From contig QNBH01000011.1 in NCBI GenBank assembly GCA_003645645.1, positions 1 through 33,075 of the forward strand: a DNA stretch of 33,075 bases, given 5' to 3'. The notes beneath the pieces are model-generated. The model worked only from the letters and a program-made list of their open reading frames with translations. It did not search any database and had not been told where the DNA came from. Position numbers and translations under genes: made by a program. Shown here one piece after another: positions 17,469 to 27,674 of this stretch. The DNA comes from Spirochaetota bacterium. GTDB taxonomy: Bacteria; Spirochaetota; Spirochaetia; SPDA01; B32-G16. Positions within the stretch are counted from its first letter, which is position 1. Each line of letters opens with the position of its first letter.

Positions 17469-20084
17469 ATGGGCAACATAGCAACCCCAATGATGAAACA
17501 GTACAAGAAAGCAAAACAAAAATGCGGGGATGCTATTCTCTTTTTTAGATTGGGCGATTTCTATGAAATGTTTCAACAGGATGCAAAAGAAGTAAGCTCC
17601 CTGCTAAACCTGACCCTGACAAAAAGAAACGGTATACCCATGTGTGGTATACCGTACCATGCAGCACAATCTTATATCGGAAGGCTTCTTAAACTGGGGA
17701 AAAAGATAGCCATCTGTGAACAGGTCTCCTCTGCTAAACTGGGGAAGGGGATCGTTGAAAGAGAGATCACGGAGGTAATTACTCCAGGTACTGTTTATGA
17801 TGAGAGTTTTCTAGATAAAAGCTGGAACAACTATCTTATTGCTCTGGGAAGAGTACGGGATAGCCTGTCTTTCTCCTATATTGATTCATCTACCGGAGAG
17901 TTTTTCGCAACCTCTTTTAAATGGAATGAACGTTCCGAGAAATTAAAAGAAGAGCTAGAACGCCTTAAGCCGCGAGAAGCACTTGTTCAGGAGTCTTTAC
18001 TCGAAGAAGATCGGGTTATAAGCAGTATATTCAATCAACAGCAGGGAATATTGCTGAATAGATTTGCCGATTGGCATTTTAACATAGAAAATAGCGAAAA
18101 AATACTAAAAAGACAGTTTGGAGTATCAAATCTCAAAGGATTCGGTTTCGATTCCGGAGACCCTGCGATTATAACCGCCGGCTTACTTCTTGAGTATCTG
18201 GAAGAGACATCCGGTAACTTTCTTACCCATATAAAAGATATAAAAAAATACTCTTTCAGTGAGTTTCTAGGACTGGACTACTCTACACAGCGAAATCTCG
18301 AGCTTTTAAAAAATCTTCATGATGGAGGTTCTAACTATACTCTACTGGAAGTACTGGACTACACATCTACTTCAATGGGTGCGCGTAAATTGAAAAGCTG
18401 GCTCGTTCATCCTTTAAAAGATAAAAAACAGATCAGAGAAAGACAGAACAGAGTAAAGTTTTTATACAGAAATCAAATACTCTTATCATCGATAAGAGAA
18501 AGGCTAAAATCTATCCTTGATATTCAACGCTTAACAGCACGTGTAGCCATGGATAGAGCCCATGCTAAGGATCTCCTTGGGCTTAAATATTCTCTTAACA
18601 ATCTCAATTCGATACAGGAATTACTGCAGGAATGGAAACAGGAGGAGTTTTTTCTACCTCTCGGCAATGAGAAAAAAAGGGGGATACTCGATATACAAAA
18701 TCTTCTGGAATGCGGAATACATGAAGATCCTTCCATTCAATTGAACGAAGGTCGCCTAATAAAAAAGGGATATTCTCCTTGGTTAGACAATTTAAAAAAA
18801 TTAAAGGCAAACAGCCAGGCAGTGCTGAACGATTACTTGAACTCAGAGAAGGAGAACACGGGGATAGGATCGCTTAAAATTAAATACAACAAGATAATAG
18901 GTTACTATCTGGAAGTTACCAAACCGAATGTACATCTTGTTCCGGAACACTTTATAAGAAGACAGTCTCTGGTTAGTTCTGAAAGATACACAACAGAGAA
19001 ATTAATCGAACTGGAAACAGAGCTTAATAACACCTCTGAACAAATTATTGAGCTTGAAAAGAAACTCTTTCTGGAAATCAGAGACAGGGTTAAGGAGAAA
19101 CTTTCCCTTCTTTTAGAAATAGCAGATTTTATCTCCAGGCTGGATTGTTACTGTTCTTTTGCCGTTTCGGCCACTATCCGCGGGTATTCGTGTCCGGTAA
19201 TTAATAACACCGATAAGATAATCATAGAAGAAGGCCGTCATCCTGTGGTCGAGGCTCACCTGCCGCCGGGAGAGTTTATACCCAATAATGTAGAATTGGA
19301 CGGTAAAAACAAGACTTTTCTTTTAATTACCGGTCCCAATATGGCTGGTAAATCTACCTATCTTCGACAGACTGCTCTGCTGGTATTGATGGCTCAAATC
19401 GGCAGTTTTGTTCCTGCCGGTAAAGCCTCCATCGGAATTGTTGACAAAATATTTTGCAGGGTGGGTGCTACAGATAATCTTGCAAAAGGCGAATCAACAT
19501 TTCTAGTTGAGATGAATGAAACTGCAAATATACTTCGCTCGGCCACCGAAAAGAGTCTTATTATTATGGATGAGGTTGGAAGAGGTACAGGTACCAATGA
19601 CGGTTTATCGATTGCATGGGCCGTTTCGGAATATATATTAAATACACTCCGGGCAAAGACTCTGTTTGCAACCCATTATCACGAGTTAACACATTTGAAC
19701 CACCATCAAAAGAGAAATCTTTCTATGGGGGTAAAAGAGAAGGAAGGTGAGATCGTATTTTTAAAAAAGGTCTGTAAAGGCGCTTCTAGTAACTCATATG
19801 GGATCCATGTAGCGAAACTTGCAGGACTTCCCGAGGAAGTTCTGTTTCGTGCACAGCAAATACTGGAAACAATGGCAAACTCGAGTAAAACAGAAGAGCA
19901 AATTCCAAAACCGGTTCTTGCTGATACTATCGATGGGGCGGAAACACCCCATCCTATACAGGCAGAACTTTTCTCACCTTTCGAGCTCATAGAAAGGGAA
20001 TTACAGTCTATAGATGTAAATAATTTGACTCCTCTACAGGCCCTCAATATGCTTGCCCGATGGAAAAAAGAGGTTGAACGTTGA
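17469..20084 (+). CDS. mutS: DNA mismatch repair protein MutS
   Basis: TPMMKQYKKAKQKCGDAILFFRLGDFYEMF, Walker A TGPNMAGKSTYLRQ, DEVGRGTGTNDGLSIAWAV, FATHYHELT. Confidence 0.98.
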   Translation: MGNIATPMMKQYKKAKQKCGDAILFFRLGDFYEMFQQDAKEVSSLLNLTLTKRNGIPMCGIPYHAAQSYIGRLLKLGKKIAICEQVSSAKLGKGIVEREITEVITPGTVYDESFLDKSWNNYLIALGRVRDSLSFSYIDSSTGEFFATSFKWNERSEKLKEELERLKPREALVQESLLEEDRVISSIFNQQQGILLNRFADWHFNIENSEKILKRQFGVSNLKGFGFDSGDPAIITAGLLLEYLEETSGNFLTHIKDIKKYSFSEFLGLDYSTQRNLELLKNLHDGGSNYTLLEVLDYTSTSMGARKLKSWLVHPLKDKKQIRERQNRVKFLYRNQILLSSIRERLKSILDIQRLTARVAMDRAHAKDLLGLKYSLNNLNSIQELLQEWKQEEFFLPLGNEKKRGILDIQNLLECGIHEDPSIQLNEGRLIKKGYSPWLDNLKKLKANSQAVLNDYLNSEKENTGIGSLKIKYNKIIGYYLEVTKPNVHLVPEHFIRRQSLVSSERYTTEKLIELETELNNTSEQIIELEKKLFLEIRDRVKEKLSLLLEIADFISRLDCYCSFAVSATIRGYSCPVINNTDKIIIEEGRHPVVEAHLPPGEFIPNNVELDGKNKTFLLITGPNMAGKSTYLRQTALLVLMAQIGSFVPAGKASIGIVDKIFCRVGATDNLAKGESTFLVEMNETANILRSATEKSLIIMDEVGRGTGTNDGLSIAWAVSEYILNTLRAKTLFATHYHELTHLNHHQKRNLSMGVKEKEGEIVFLKKVCKGASSNSYGIHVAKLAGLPEEVLFRAQQILETMANSSKTEEQIPKPVLADTIDGAETPHPIQAELFSPFELIERELQSIDVNNLTPLQALNMLARWKKEVER

Positions 20085-20118
20085 AGCAAATGCTCTATTA
20101 TTGGTGTTATAACTATAT

Positions 20119-20865
20119 GTGAAATCCAAAGGAATCAGCATAGCAGAAATCCTTGAAAGATGGACTTCTCTTTTTTTAGAAATTGCCTTTCCCGGAAATT
20201 GTCTGTTATGTAGCAGATCTCTCATATTTGACTCCGACCGGATTGTTCCTCTTTGTCTTTCTTGCAGACATTCGATAAAGTCTATAGAAGAGCGGATTGG
20301 TGATAACGAAAGATGCCGTAGATGCAGTAAACCTCTTATTTCTGAAGAACATCTATGCATGAAATGCAGAACCCGTGAGTTTGCCTTCCTGAGTAATTAT
20401 TCAATTTTTGAATACAAGAGCATAAGGGAACTTTTATATCTTTACAAGAAAAAGGGAAACAGAAGGCTGGCTTCTTTTTTTGCAGAAAGGACTGCGAAAG
20501 CTTATAAAAGAAAATATGCTTCTCTTCCTTTAATTCCCGTACCTACCAGAAAAAGCGAAAAACGGAGAAGAGGCTGGGGGCATACAGAAGAAATCGTGAA
20601 GATATTAAATAAGAAGTTTGGCATAACTGTTCTTACACCTCTTAGTCGAAAAGAAGCCCGGGCTCAAAAGGAATTGGGATACGAGGAGCGTCTCAACAAC
20701 ATCAAAGGAAAAATAGTTTTTTCCCCTGTTATAAAAGAATTACCTGAAAAGGTAATTCTTTTTGATGATGTTTTTACAACAGGCGCTACAGTTGATGAAT
20801 GTACGAGAGTTCTACTGGAATATGGAATAAAAGAGATTTCAGTTTTAACTCTGGCCATGGATTGA
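20119..20865 (+). CDS. comF: ComF-family phosphoribosyltransferase-like protein
   Basis: N-terminal zinc finger CLLC...CLSC...CRRC...CMKC; PRPP-binding motif VILFDDVFTTGATVDEC. GTG start. Confidence 0.9.
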   Translation: MKSKGISIAEILERWTSLFLEIAFPGNCLLCSRSLIFDSDRIVPLCLSCRHSIKSIEERIGDNERCRRCSKPLISEEHLCMKCRTREFAFLSNYSIFEYKSIRELLYLYKKKGNRRLASFFAERTAKAYKRKYASLPLIPVPTRKSEKRRRGWGHTEEIVKILNKKFGITVLTPLSRKEARAQKELGYEERLNNIKGKIVFSPVIKELPEKVILFDDVFTTGATVDECTRVLLEYGIKEISVLTLAMD

Positions 20866-20892
20866 TCTGACTATCGAGAGTGAGGTTGCTTA

Positions 20893-20921
20893 TTGACATT
20901 ACTCTATCATGGTGATATTTT
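20893..20921 (+). promoter_or_regulatory. Candidate promoter upstream of the rimP-nusA-infB leader terminator
   Basis: TTGACA (20893-20898) - 17 nt - TATTTT (20916-20921). Confidence 0.5.
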
Positions 20922-20941
20922 TTTATTGAGTGTAAATATTT

Positions 20942-20973
20942 AAAAAAGAGCCGGTTGGGCGGCTCTTTTTTTT
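20942..20973 (+). terminator. Intrinsic terminator between comF and rimP
   Basis: AAAAAAGAGCCG-GTTGGG-CGGCTCTTTTTTTT: GC stem followed by a T tract, with A tract on the 5' side. Confidence 0.9.
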
Positions 20974-20985
20974 AAGGTTTTATCT

Positions 20986-21426
20986 TTGAAAAGGCAAAAG
21001 TCAAAGGATAATCTTTATTTCTTATTGAAGCCCGTAATAGAAGGGATGGGCTTCTCGATTGTAGAGATAAGGTCAAGGCAGTTACGAGAAAAGTTTTTTG
21101 TTGGGTTGACAATATATAGAAATGAAGGAGTAACTATAGAGAATTGCACGGAGGTGTACCATACGGTATTACCAAAAATTGAGCTTGCTGAAAACACGAG
21201 AGATGTCCACCTGGAGGTTTCTTCTCCGGGTATTGACAGAGTTTTAAAGAACTCTGATGAGTTTTCTATATTTACCGGTAGAAAAGTAAAAATGCTGGTG
21301 GAGGGTAGTAACGAATGGGTGAGGGGAATAATAAAAGAAACAGATGAGGATAGAGTAATGTTACAAATAGAGGATAAAATAGCTGGATTTACCTACGATT
21401 CCATTCGCAAAGCCCAACTCGAATAG
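20986..21426 (+). CDS. rimP: Ribosome maturation factor RimP
   Basis: LKPVIEGMGFSIVEI..., LEVSSPGIDRVLKNSDEF, immediately upstream of nusA. TTG start. Confidence 0.93.
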   Translation: MKRQKSKDNLYFLLKPVIEGMGFSIVEIRSRQLREKFFVGLTIYRNEGVTIENCTEVYHTVLPKIELAENTRDVHLEVSSPGIDRVLKNSDEFSIFTGRKVKMLVEGSNEWVRGIIKETDEDRVMLQIEDKIAGFTYDSIRKAQLE

Positions 21427-21446
21427 ATTCAGGGGGATAAAAAAAG

Positions 21447-22928
21447 ATGGCTACTGGATTGGCAGATGCCGTAAGAGCTCTTGTACAGGATAGAGGGATA
21501 TCCGAAGAGCTTATACATAAAACAATAGAAGATTTTCTTCTGGCCGCATATAAAAAGAAGTTTGGTACCATGGAGAATGCGGTAGTTCGGTTTAGTGAAG
21601 ATGGTTCGGATGTCTCTATCTTTTCGAAGAAAAAAATCGTAGATGAGGTAACAAATCCGGTTACAGAAATTTCTCTGGCTGAAGCATTGGAGTATAACAC
21701 TGAGTGTGAAATAGGGGATGAGCTTCTTATAGAGATCGATCCCAAAGAGTTTGATAGAGTTGCTGTGCAAAGTGCAAAACAGAAGGCCAGACAGACTTTA
21801 AGGGAAATTCAAAAAGACACACTCTTTTCCGAGTTTAAAGATAAAGTAGGAGAAATGATTATTGGTTACTACCAGCGGGAGAGAAACGGGAATATTTATG
21901 TGGATCTGGGAAAACTAGAAGGCATTCTCCCTAAAAAATTTCAATCACCCAGAGAAATATACCGGCCGCACGACAGGATAAAAGCCCTTATCTACGAGGT
22001 TAATAAAACTTCCTCGGGATTACAGATAGTTCTTTCCCGTACTCATACGGATTTTGTAAAAAAAATATTCGAATTGGAAGTTCCAGAAATCTACGATGGA
22101 ACAGTAGAAATCTTCAAAATAGTACGGGAACCGGGTTACAGAACAAAGATAGCAGTCTATTCCAACAGGGACGATGTTGACCCGGTTGGAGCATGTGTCG
22201 GAATTAAAGGTGTAAGGATTCAAGCTATAGTGAGAGAATTGGAGGGAGAGAAAATCGATATACTCAAATACGACACCGATCCGAGAGTATTTATAAAAAA
22301 TGCCCTTTCACCGGCAGAAGTTGAAACAGTAATAATTATGGACGAGGCGAAAAAACAGGCTCTTGCCGTGGTAGATGAAAATCAGCTTTCCCTCGCTATA
22401 GGGAAACAGGGTTTGAATGTTCGTCTTGCAAATCGTCTGGTTGATTGGACGATAGACGTGAAAACACGGACTCAATTTGAAGAAATGGACATTTCTGCAG
22501 AGAAGAAAAAAGCTCTATCCAGTCTCTTCACAGACATAAAAGAAGAAGAGGAGGAGATAACCAAAATATCCGAGCTTCCGGGTATTTCCGAAAGGCTGGC
22601 AGAGATTCTAAGACAAAACGGCATAGAGTTGATAGAAACTCTTGTATCTATGGATCCCGAAGAACTTTCTCAGATTGAAGGTATTACTCTTCAGGATGCC
22701 GAAACAATTCAATCGATAATTAACGAAAATGTAGAGATTGTAGTAGAAGAGGAGGAAGAATCTCCTGAGGGAGAAATTGAAGAGATAGAAACTATTGAAA
22801 CCGAAGAAGAAGAAGAGGCTTATGAATGTCCCGAGTGCGGGACACCTATAAAGTTAGGCATGACTACTTGTCCGAATTGTCATGTCGGTTTAAGTTTTGA
22901 GATAGAGGAAGAAGAAGAGGAATCTTAA
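21447..22928 (+). CDS. nusA: Transcription termination/antitermination factor NusA with C-terminal zinc-ribbon and acidic tail
   Basis: NusA N-domain, S1, KH domains (VGIKGVRIQAIVRELEGEKIDI; LAIGKQGLNVRLANRL), HhH region; then an acidic stretch and CPECGTPIKLGMTTCPNC. Confidence 0.97.
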   Translation: MATGLADAVRALVQDRGISEELIHKTIEDFLLAAYKKKFGTMENAVVRFSEDGSDVSIFSKKKIVDEVTNPVTEISLAEALEYNTECEIGDELLIEIDPKEFDRVAVQSAKQKARQTLREIQKDTLFSEFKDKVGEMIIGYYQRERNGNIYVDLGKLEGILPKKFQSPREIYRPHDRIKALIYEVNKTSSGLQIVLSRTHTDFVKKIFELEVPEIYDGTVEIFKIVREPGYRTKIAVYSNRDDVDPVGACVGIKGVRIQAIVRELEGEKIDILKYDTDPRVFIKNALSPAEVETVIIMDEAKKQALAVVDENQLSLAIGKQGLNVRLANRLVDWTIDVKTRTQFEEMDISAEKKKALSSLFTDIKEEEEEITKISELPGISERLAEILRQNGIELIETLVSMDPEELSQIEGITLQDAETIQSIINENVEIVVEEEEESPEGEIEEIETIETEEEEEAYECPECGTPIKLGMTTCPNCHVGLSFEIEEEEEES

Positions 22929-22961
22929 TATATACTAGGTATTCAGGATTAAAGGGGTTTT

Positions 22962-25337
22962 ATGTCTGAAGAAAGAGAGAATAAACTAAAAGCTACACTC
23001 ATTAAACACAAAAAACCAGAGACTCATAATCAACAGGAGCAGGAGAAAATCGACAAGAAGAAAGTCGTCGTTGTAAAGAAAAAGAAACCGGCTTATAGGG
23101 TGGTAGCTAAGAAAGATTCGACAACAGAAACTCAACAGATAGAGGTATCGAGAGAAAAAAACGGGGATATTAAAGGTAGAGAAAAGCAAAGAACTTTTAA
23201 AAGGAGTTCCCAGCCCGAAAATGAAAGGAAACAGGGCAGCGGACCTTTAGGAACCTCAGAACAAGCTGTTAAACCTGCAATTAAAGAGGAGAAGAAAGAG
23301 GAAGAGCGAAAGACCAGGTTCAGACCAACAGAGTATCGCAGAAGAGAAGCTCGGACGGATATCGAAAAAAGAGAGGTTAGCAGAGAAGCAGAATATCAGA
23401 AAGGGAAAGCTCCTCAAGATAAAAAGGGAGCTGTAGAAGCTCCTACTATCGACCGTAAGCAGGGGAATAAAAAGTTCTACCGGGCTAAAAAGAAGGATGC
23501 CTATCAAAAACCGAAAAAAGAAGAACATGAGGAGAAGGTATTACCTGTAAAGAAAAAACCGCCAAAGAAAACAAGCCCGGTTCCAAGAGAAATCGATATA
23601 ATGGAAGTGATAACTGTATCCGATCTTGCAAAAAAGATGCACCTTAAAGCTTCGGAACTTATTTCTAAACTAATGAGCATGGGAATGATGGTTACGATTA
23701 ATCAACAGATCGATTCAGATACTGCAGCAATCCTGGCAGAGGAGTATGGGTGCAAGGTTAATATTGTATCTCTGTACGATGAGACAGTAATAGAAAGTGA
23801 GGGTGATCAGGAAGAGGAACTTCGTCCACGACCACCCATTGTAACAGTTATGGGTCATGTTGATCATGGGAAAACCAAGCTCTTAGACGCTATTCGTAAA
23901 ACAAATGTGGTAGAATCTGAGTTTGGAGGGATAACTCAGCATATCGGAGCTTACGTGGTAGGACATGGCAGAGGTAAAATAGTTTTTCTGGATACTCCAG
24001 GTCATGAAGCCTTTACAAGGATGAGAGCAAGGGGAGCTCAAATTACAGACATCGTGGTATTGGTAGTTGCTGCTGATGATGGAGTTATGCCCCAAACTAT
24101 AGAGGCAATCAATCATGCGAGGGATGCAAAGGTACCTGTAATTGTGGCCATAAACAAAATCGATCTTGAAAATGCCAACATAAAAAGAGTTAAACAACAA
24201 CTCTCCGAATACGATTTACTTCCCGAAGAATGGGGAGGAAATACTTTATTTAGCGAAGTCTCTGCACTTAAAGGAACCGGGATAGATGATCTGCTGGAAA
24301 ATATTCTCCTGCAGGCGGAGATGCTGGAATTAAGTGCAAACTACAACTGCAGGGCAGAAGGAAAAATTATCGAATCGAAAGTAGATCACGGTAGAGGAAT
24401 AGTTTCTACTGTACTTATCGAGAGAGGTACACTTCGAATCGGAGATGCCTTTGTTGCGGGTATCTATCCAGGTAAAGTGAGGGCAATGTTCAATGACAGG
24501 AATCAAAAGATCGAAGAGGCTACTCCTGCCATGCCGGTTGAGATTCTCGGGTTTACGGGGATACCCAATGCAGGGGATCCCTTTCAGGTGACAGAAAGCG
24601 AGAAACTTGCCAGACAGGTCGGAGACAAGAGGCAGGAGTTAAAGAAGATAAAAGAGGCAAAGAATGTAAGAAAGATTACCTTGGATAACCTCTATGACTC
24701 CATTCAGGAAGGTGAAGTCAGGGAATTGAAAGTAATAATAAAAGGAGATGTTCACGGTTCTGTAGAAGCACTTCATACTGCACTGGAAAAACTGAGCAAA
24801 GATACGGTAAAACTTTCTGTAATTCATGCATCGGCAGGAGCTATAAATGAGAGTGATGTTATGCTTGCCTCAGCATCAAATGCAATTTTGATCGGTTTTA
24901 ACGTACGTCCCATCTCCAACGCACTGACTCTGGCCGAACAGGAAAAGGTGGAAATACGAAAGTATAATGTGATATACGATGCCGTAAACGATATTAAAGC
25001 GGCAATGGAAGGACTTCTGGAACCGGAATATGAAGAACATGTAACAGGTCGTGCCGAAGTAAGAGAAACCTTCAAAGTTCCCAAAGTGGGTATTATTGCA
25101 GGTTGTCATGTAACATCCGGGAAGGTAAACAGAAATTTCTCTGTTCATGTAATAAGGGAAGGTGTCAGGATATATACCGGTAAGATCGGTTCTTTGAAGA
25201 GATTCAAAGATGATGTAAGAGAAGTAGAGGCAAACTACGAGTGTGGTATCGGTATTGAAAATTTCAATGATATTAAAAAAGGAGATGAACTGGAGTTTTT
25301 CGAAGTTAAAAAAGTAGATAGAAAGCTCGATGATTAG
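22962..25337 (+). CDS. infB: Translation initiation factor IF-2
   Basis: Charged N-terminus; [26 protein letters not shown]-motifs. Confidence 0.98.
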   Translation: MSEERENKLKATLIKHKKPETHNQQEQEKIDKKKVVVVKKKKPAYRVVAKKDSTTETQQIEVSREKNGDIKGREKQRTFKRSSQPENERKQGSGPLGTSEQAVKPAIKEEKKEEERKTRFRPTEYRRREARTDIEKREVSREAEYQKGKAPQDKKGAVEAPTIDRKQGNKKFYRAKKKDAYQKPKKEEHEEKVLPVKKKPPKKTSPVPREIDIMEVITVSDLAKKMHLKASELISKLMSMGMMVTINQQIDSDTAAILAEEYGCKVNIVSLYDETVIESEGDQEEELRPRPPIVTVMGHVDHGKTKLLDAIRKTNVVESEFGGITQHIGAYVVGHGRGKIVFLDTPGHEAFTRMRARGAQITDIVVLVVAADDGVMPQTIEAINHARDAKVPVIVAINKIDLENANIKRVKQQLSEYDLLPEEWGGNTLFSEVSALKGTGIDDLLENILLQAEMLELSANYNCRAEGKIIESKVDHGRGIVSTVLIERGTLRIGDAFVAGIYPGKVRAMFNDRNQKIEEATPAMPVEILGFTGIPNAGDPFQVTESEKLARQVGDKRQELKKIKEAKNVRKITLDNLYDSIQEGEVRELKVIIKGDVHGSVEALHTALEKLSKDTVKLSVIHASAGAINESDVMLASASNAILIGFNVRPISNALTLAEQEKVEIRKYNVIYDAVNDIKAAMEGLLEPEYEEHVTGRAEVRETFKVPKVGIIAGCHVTSGKVNRNFSVHVIREGVRIYTGKIGSLKRFKDDVREVEANYECGIGIENFNDIKKGDELEFFEVKKVDRKLDD

Positions 25338-25345
25338 GAGGGGAT

Positions 25346-25693
25346 ATGCCTGAGTTACGATTAAAGAAGGTAGAGACCCTTCTTCAACAAGAGATAAGCA
25401 TAATGATCAATACCAACAAAGTAAAGGATCCAAGAGTCAGTACGTTGATTTCTGTTTTTCGTGCGGAAGTTTCCAAAGACCTGAATTACGCAAAAATCTA
25501 TGTCAGTGGAATGGTGGAAGAAGAACAGATTGAAAAATCTGTTCATGCACTAAATCATGCAGCTGGTTTTATACAAGCGATGCTTCGAAAACGTCTGAGG
25601 ATAAAAAAAATCCCCAGGTTATCCTTTTTCCAGGATCGTTCTATCGAAGAAGGATTTATTATAAATAAAAAAATAGAGGGACTTATTTCTTGA
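25346..25693 (+). CDS. rbfA: Ribosome-binding factor A
   Basis: RLKKVETLLQQEISIMI..., KDPRVSTLISV..., LRIKKIPRLSFFQDRSIEEG. Confidence 0.95.
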   Translation: MPELRLKKVETLLQQEISIMINTNKVKDPRVSTLISVFRAEVSKDLNYAKIYVSGMVEEEQIEKSVHALNHAAGFIQAMLRKRLRIKKIPRLSFFQDRSIEEGFIINKKIEGLIS

Positions 25694-26565
25694 ATTATAG
25701 TAGCGGGCTTGTACTGATCGATAAGCCTGTTGGAATGACCTCTAACGATGCAATTTCAATAGTAAAAAGCCGACTCCCCGGAGCTAAAGTCGGTCATACC
25801 GGTACTCTGGATAAATTTGCACAGGGATTGCTTATCGTTTTAGCAGGCAAGTTAACCAGACTTACACCCCTATTTATGAAAGAGGAGAAGGAGTATAGAG
25901 CTATTTTTCATTTTGGTATACAAACAGACACCCTTGACCCTGACGGAAAGGTAATAGCAGAGGCGGATTGTCCGGAAGCCTCGACCATAGAGAATACCCT
26001 TAAAAAGTTTGAGGGGGAAATTATGCAGAAACCTCCACTCTATTCGGCAGTTCATTACAAGGGTAAACGCGCCTATAAAATGGTTCGTATGGGTAATATT
26101 CCTGAACTCATAGAAAGAAAAATAACTATTTTCTCAATAGAGAATCTGGGTTATGACCCACCATTTTTACACTTAAAAATTGTCTGTTCAAAGGGTACTT
26201 ATATAAGATCTCTGGCCAGGGATTTGGGCCTGTCATGCGGATCAAGAGCCTACGTTGAAAAGCTCGAAAGAACAAGAATTGGTGCTTTTCCGGTTAAGGA
26301 TTCGGTAGCTCCCCGGGACTTTAATCCAGAAAAAGATCTGAGATCTTCAAAGTGTGCATTTACAGCTTTGGGTATTCCCGTTCATTTAATAAAAGGCGAA
26401 TATTATAAAAAGATTGCAAGGGGGATCCCTTTGAATGACTTATTTTTTGAATATCCACCGGAAAGAGATGGCTTATGTGCTCTATTTGATCGGAAAGAGA
26501 GATTCGCAGCTTTAATTGAGAAAAGAGGTAAAAAATACAGGTATCATTTTGTAGGAGCTGCTTAG
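25690..26565 (+). CDS. truB: tRNA pseudouridine(55) synthase TruB
   Basis: GLVLIDKPVGMTSNDA, VGHTGTLDKFAQGLLIV, PPLYSAVHYKGKRAYKMVR, CSKGTYIRSLARDLG. Asp of GTLD present. Confidence 0.96.
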   Translation: MNYSSGLVLIDKPVGMTSNDAISIVKSRLPGAKVGHTGTLDKFAQGLLIVLAGKLTRLTPLFMKEEKEYRAIFHFGIQTDTLDPDGKVIAEADCPEASTIENTLKKFEGEIMQKPPLYSAVHYKGKRAYKMVRMGNIPELIERKITIFSIENLGYDPPFLHLKIVCSKGTYIRSLARDLGLSCGSRAYVEKLERTRIGAFPVKDSVAPRDFNPEKDLRSSKCAFTALGIPVHLIKGEYYKKIARGIPLNDLFFEYPPERDGLCALFDRKERFAALIEKRGKKYRYHFVGAA

Positions 26566-26566
26566 A

Positions 26567-27352
26567 ATGCAAGTTTTATCGTGGAAAGATTTTGTAGAAA
26601 GAGGTGTACTTAAAGATACCGAGATTGCATTAACAGTAGGTGTGTTCGATGGAGTTCATATTGGTCATAAGATATTGATAAAAAAGATAGTCAATGATTT
26701 ACCTCATTTAATTCCTGTGATAATAACCTTCCGTGATAATCCCTCGACTATATTGCATCCTGAAAATCACACCGGTGATATTTTAACCCTCGAAGGGCGT
26801 ATTGAAAAGTTCCGGGAGCTGGGAGCGGGAAAAGTAATGCTCATTGACTTTTCAAGTAATTTTAGTAAACTATCAGGAGAAGATTTTTTTAACATCATAT
26901 TAAACAACACAAAATTACGATATGTCGTATTGGGAGCTAATTTCAGATGCGGAGAAAATGCTGCAACCAGTGCTTATGATGTGAGAGATTTTTTAAAAGG
27001 GAGGGGAGTGAAAACAGAAATTATTAAACCTGTAAAAATCGACGAAATCCTGGTAAGTAGTACCAGAATAAGAAATAAAATCAAGGAGGGTAAAATAAAC
27101 ACTGTTGAGAAGCTAATAGGAGAGAAGTTTTTCATTGAGCTAAACAGTAATAGAGAAGATTGCTTTAACAGTGAGAGGATATTTATTAAAAGGGAAGAGA
27201 TTAAACAACTTATGCCAGATAGAGGAGTTTTTGATATAACTCTCATGGATAAACATAATTCAACACTTGATTCAAGACTGATAATTTCAGAAGAAGGAAT
27301 AGAATGGTCTCAACCAGAAAACTTTAAAACCAAAAAAATTATTTTCAAGTGA
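26567..27352 (+). CDS. ribF: FAD synthetase / RibF-family protein with atypical C-terminus
   Basis: VGVFDGVHIGHKILI, VITFRDNPSTIL, VLGANFRCGENA, VSSTRIRNKIKEG. No recognisable riboflavin kinase motif downstream. Confidence 0.9.
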   Translation: MQVLSWKDFVERGVLKDTEIALTVGVFDGVHIGHKILIKKIVNDLPHLIPVIITFRDNPSTILHPENHTGDILTLEGRIEKFRELGAGKVMLIDFSSNFSKLSGEDFFNIILNNTKLRYVVLGANFRCGENAATSAYDVRDFLKGRGVKTEIIKPVKIDEILVSSTRIRNKIKEGKINTVEKLIGEKFFIELNSNREDCFNSERIFIKREEIKQLMPDRGVFDITLMDKHNSTLDSRLIISEEGIEWSQPENFKTKKIIFK

Positions 27353-27376
27353 ATAAAAATCAAAAGGAGAAAAGGA

Positions 27377-27646
27377 ATGCCGTTAACAAGAGAAGAAAAA
27401 AAAGAAATAGCAAAAGAGTTTGGTAACGATGAGAAAAATACCGGAGCAACGGAAGTTCAAATTGCTCTTCTTACGAAGAGAATACAGGAACTGACCGAAC
27501 ACTTTAAAACACATAAGAAAGATCATAATTCAAGAAGAGGTCTTCTTAAACTTGTCGGTCAGAGGAGAAGACTCCTTAAGTTTCTTCAGAAAAAAGACCT
27601 TAATAAATATCGAGAACTCATTGCAAGATTAAACTTAAGAAAATAA
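27377..27646 (+). CDS. rpsO: 30S ribosomal protein S15
   Basis: 89 aa; [48 protein letters not shown]. Confidence 0.98.
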   Translation: MPLTREEKKEIAKEFGNDEKNTGATEVQIALLTKRIQELTEHFKTHKKDHNSRRGLLKLVGQRRRLLKFLQKKDLNKYRELIARLNLRK

Positions 27647-27674
27647 AAAATAAATAAAAAACCAAGGAAAAAAC

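Noticed and set aside
27647-27674. RNase III-type regulatory hairpin between rpsO and pnp, as in E. coli
   Set aside because: The gap is only 28 A/T-rich bases with no stem-loop.
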